From Methylomagnum ishizawai (GTDB lineage: Bacteria > Pseudomonadota > Gammaproteobacteria > Methylococcales > Methylococcaceae), in assembly GCF_900155475.1 (NCBI RefSeq), contig NZ_FXAM01000001.1, positions 3,048,881 to 3,112,880 of the forward strand: a DNA stretch of 64,000 nt, given 5' to 3'. A program made the translations under genes and the position numbers. Below, piece by piece: positions 63,391 through 64,000 of the stretch (position 1 is the first letter of the stretch; each line of letters begins with the position of its first letter). The notes under the pieces were generated by a model that saw nothing but the letters and a program-made list of their open reading frames with translations, did not search any database and had not been told where the DNA came from.

Positions 63391-64000
63391 TCAAGGACGG
63401 TTATCGATGGGCTGCCCCTTCTCCGGCAATAGCAAATCGGCCCGGCTCACGCCCAGGGCCAAGGCCACGGGGCATGCCACCAGCACCGACGAATAGATAC
63501 CGAACACGATGCCGATGGTCAGGGCCAGGGCGAAATTGTGCAGCGCCTCGCCGCCGAAGAAGAACATCGCCAGCACCATCAACTGGGTCATGCTGTGGGT
63601 GATGACGGTACGCGACATGGTGGCGGTGATGGCGTTGTCGATGACCTCGGTCACGCTGGCGCGGCGCATCTTGCGGAAGTTCTCGCGCACCCGGTCGAAC
63701 ACCACCACCGATTCGTTCACCGAATAGCCCAGGATGGCGAGGATGCCGGCCAGGACGCTGAGGGTGAATTCCCATTGGAAGAAGGCGAACATGCCGAGGA
63801 TGATCACGATATCGTGCATGTTGGCGATGATCGCCGCCACCGAGAAGCGCCAGGCGAACCGCAGCGACAAATAGGCCATGATGCCGAACGCCACCAGGAG
63901 CAGGGCCAATACCCCGCTCTCGTAGAGTTCCTGGCCGACCTGCGGACCCACGAATTCGACCCGGCGCAAGGTCGCCGAAGCGTCCTGGGCCTTGAGGCTG
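63391..64000 (-). CDS. secF: Protein translocase subunit SecF, C-terminal part (5' end outside window)
   Basis: About 203 residues are visible; the frame is open at the right edge. The protein has five membrane helices in this part and the SecF signature GYSVNESVVVFDRVREN, followed by TMSRTVITHSMTQLMVL and the last helix pair FALALTIGIVFGIYSSV. SecF works with SecD to drive protein export across the inner membrane using the proton gradient (in some marine species sodium). SecD should be upstream, beyond the window. A terminator follows, so it is the last gene of its operon. Confidence 0.96.
   Translation of the reverse strand, partial: SLKAQDASATLRRVEFVGPQVGQELYESGVLALLLVAFGIMAYLSLRFAWRFSVAAIIANMHDIVIILGMFAFFQWEFTLSVLAGILAILGYSVNESVVVFDRVRENFRKMRRASVTEVIDNAITATMSRTVITHSMTQLMVLAMFFFGGEALHNFALALTIGIVFGIYSSVLVACPVALALGVSRADLLLPEKGQPIDNRP

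Overview
The window is a GC-rich stretch of chromosome packed with genes on both strands. It reads as a gammaproteobacterium, most likely a methanotroph or methylotroph of the Methylococcaceae type. That is an inference from the base composition, a serine-glyoxylate aminotransferase of the serine cycle, an N-type ATPase operon, NhaD, a protoglobin and several signalling systems. No tRNA, rRNA, CRISPR array, prophage or intact insertion sequence was found.

1-10 kb: the end of a hybrid histidine kinase, a decayed EAL fragment, the 23S rRNA methyltransferase RlmI (minus), an N-type ATPase operon (epsilon, AtpQ, a, c, b/delta, alpha, gamma) with no beta-subunit or AtpR gene at the locus, a secreted EF-hand protein and a GMC oxidoreductase. 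10-20 kb: a protoglobin, an RND efflux adaptor and pump, an AT-richer Mrr endonuclease, a large Hsp70-like protein and an exported amidohydrolase. 20-31 kb: a glycine-zipper protein, a glycosyltransferase with a duplicated N-terminal module, a PhoP/PhoQ-like two-component system, a Cys-rich repeat protein, a DUF5610 protein, serine-glyoxylate aminotransferase, a membrane J-domain protein, a GltD-like Fe-S flavoprotein and a DUF4239-like membrane protein.

31-42 kb: an orphan 1076-residue membrane protein of AT-rich composition, then two tandem transglutaminase/DUF2126 paralogues of which the second has lost the catalytic Cys, a strong terminator, and a small protein with a possible Cys/His/Asp arrangement.

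42-55.7 kb is the most striking part. Two divergent operons form a Wsp-like chemosensory pathway (CheW, CheR-TPR, CheW, CheA, CheB, receptor). Its output is not a GGDEF protein but a partner-switching set: a receiver-SpoIIE phosphatase, an RsbW-like ATPase, a STAS protein and a second ATPase-like domain apparently fused to an NCS2 permease. The receptor operon also holds a beta-carbonic anhydrase and a membrane-anchored urea/amide-type binding protein with no transporter. A working hypothesis is a pathway that senses inorganic carbon or a small amide and controls a partner switch. The CheA gene is split by a -1 frame change, and the CheB receiver lacks its phospho-acceptor Asp.

55.7-64 kb returns to housekeeping: ACT-malic enzyme, an Rpn-type nuclease with 12-bp repeats, the Tex RNA-binding protein, a DUF1264 lipoprotein, the NhaD antiporter and the 3' part of secF. 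All calls come from reading the sequence; no database search was possible.
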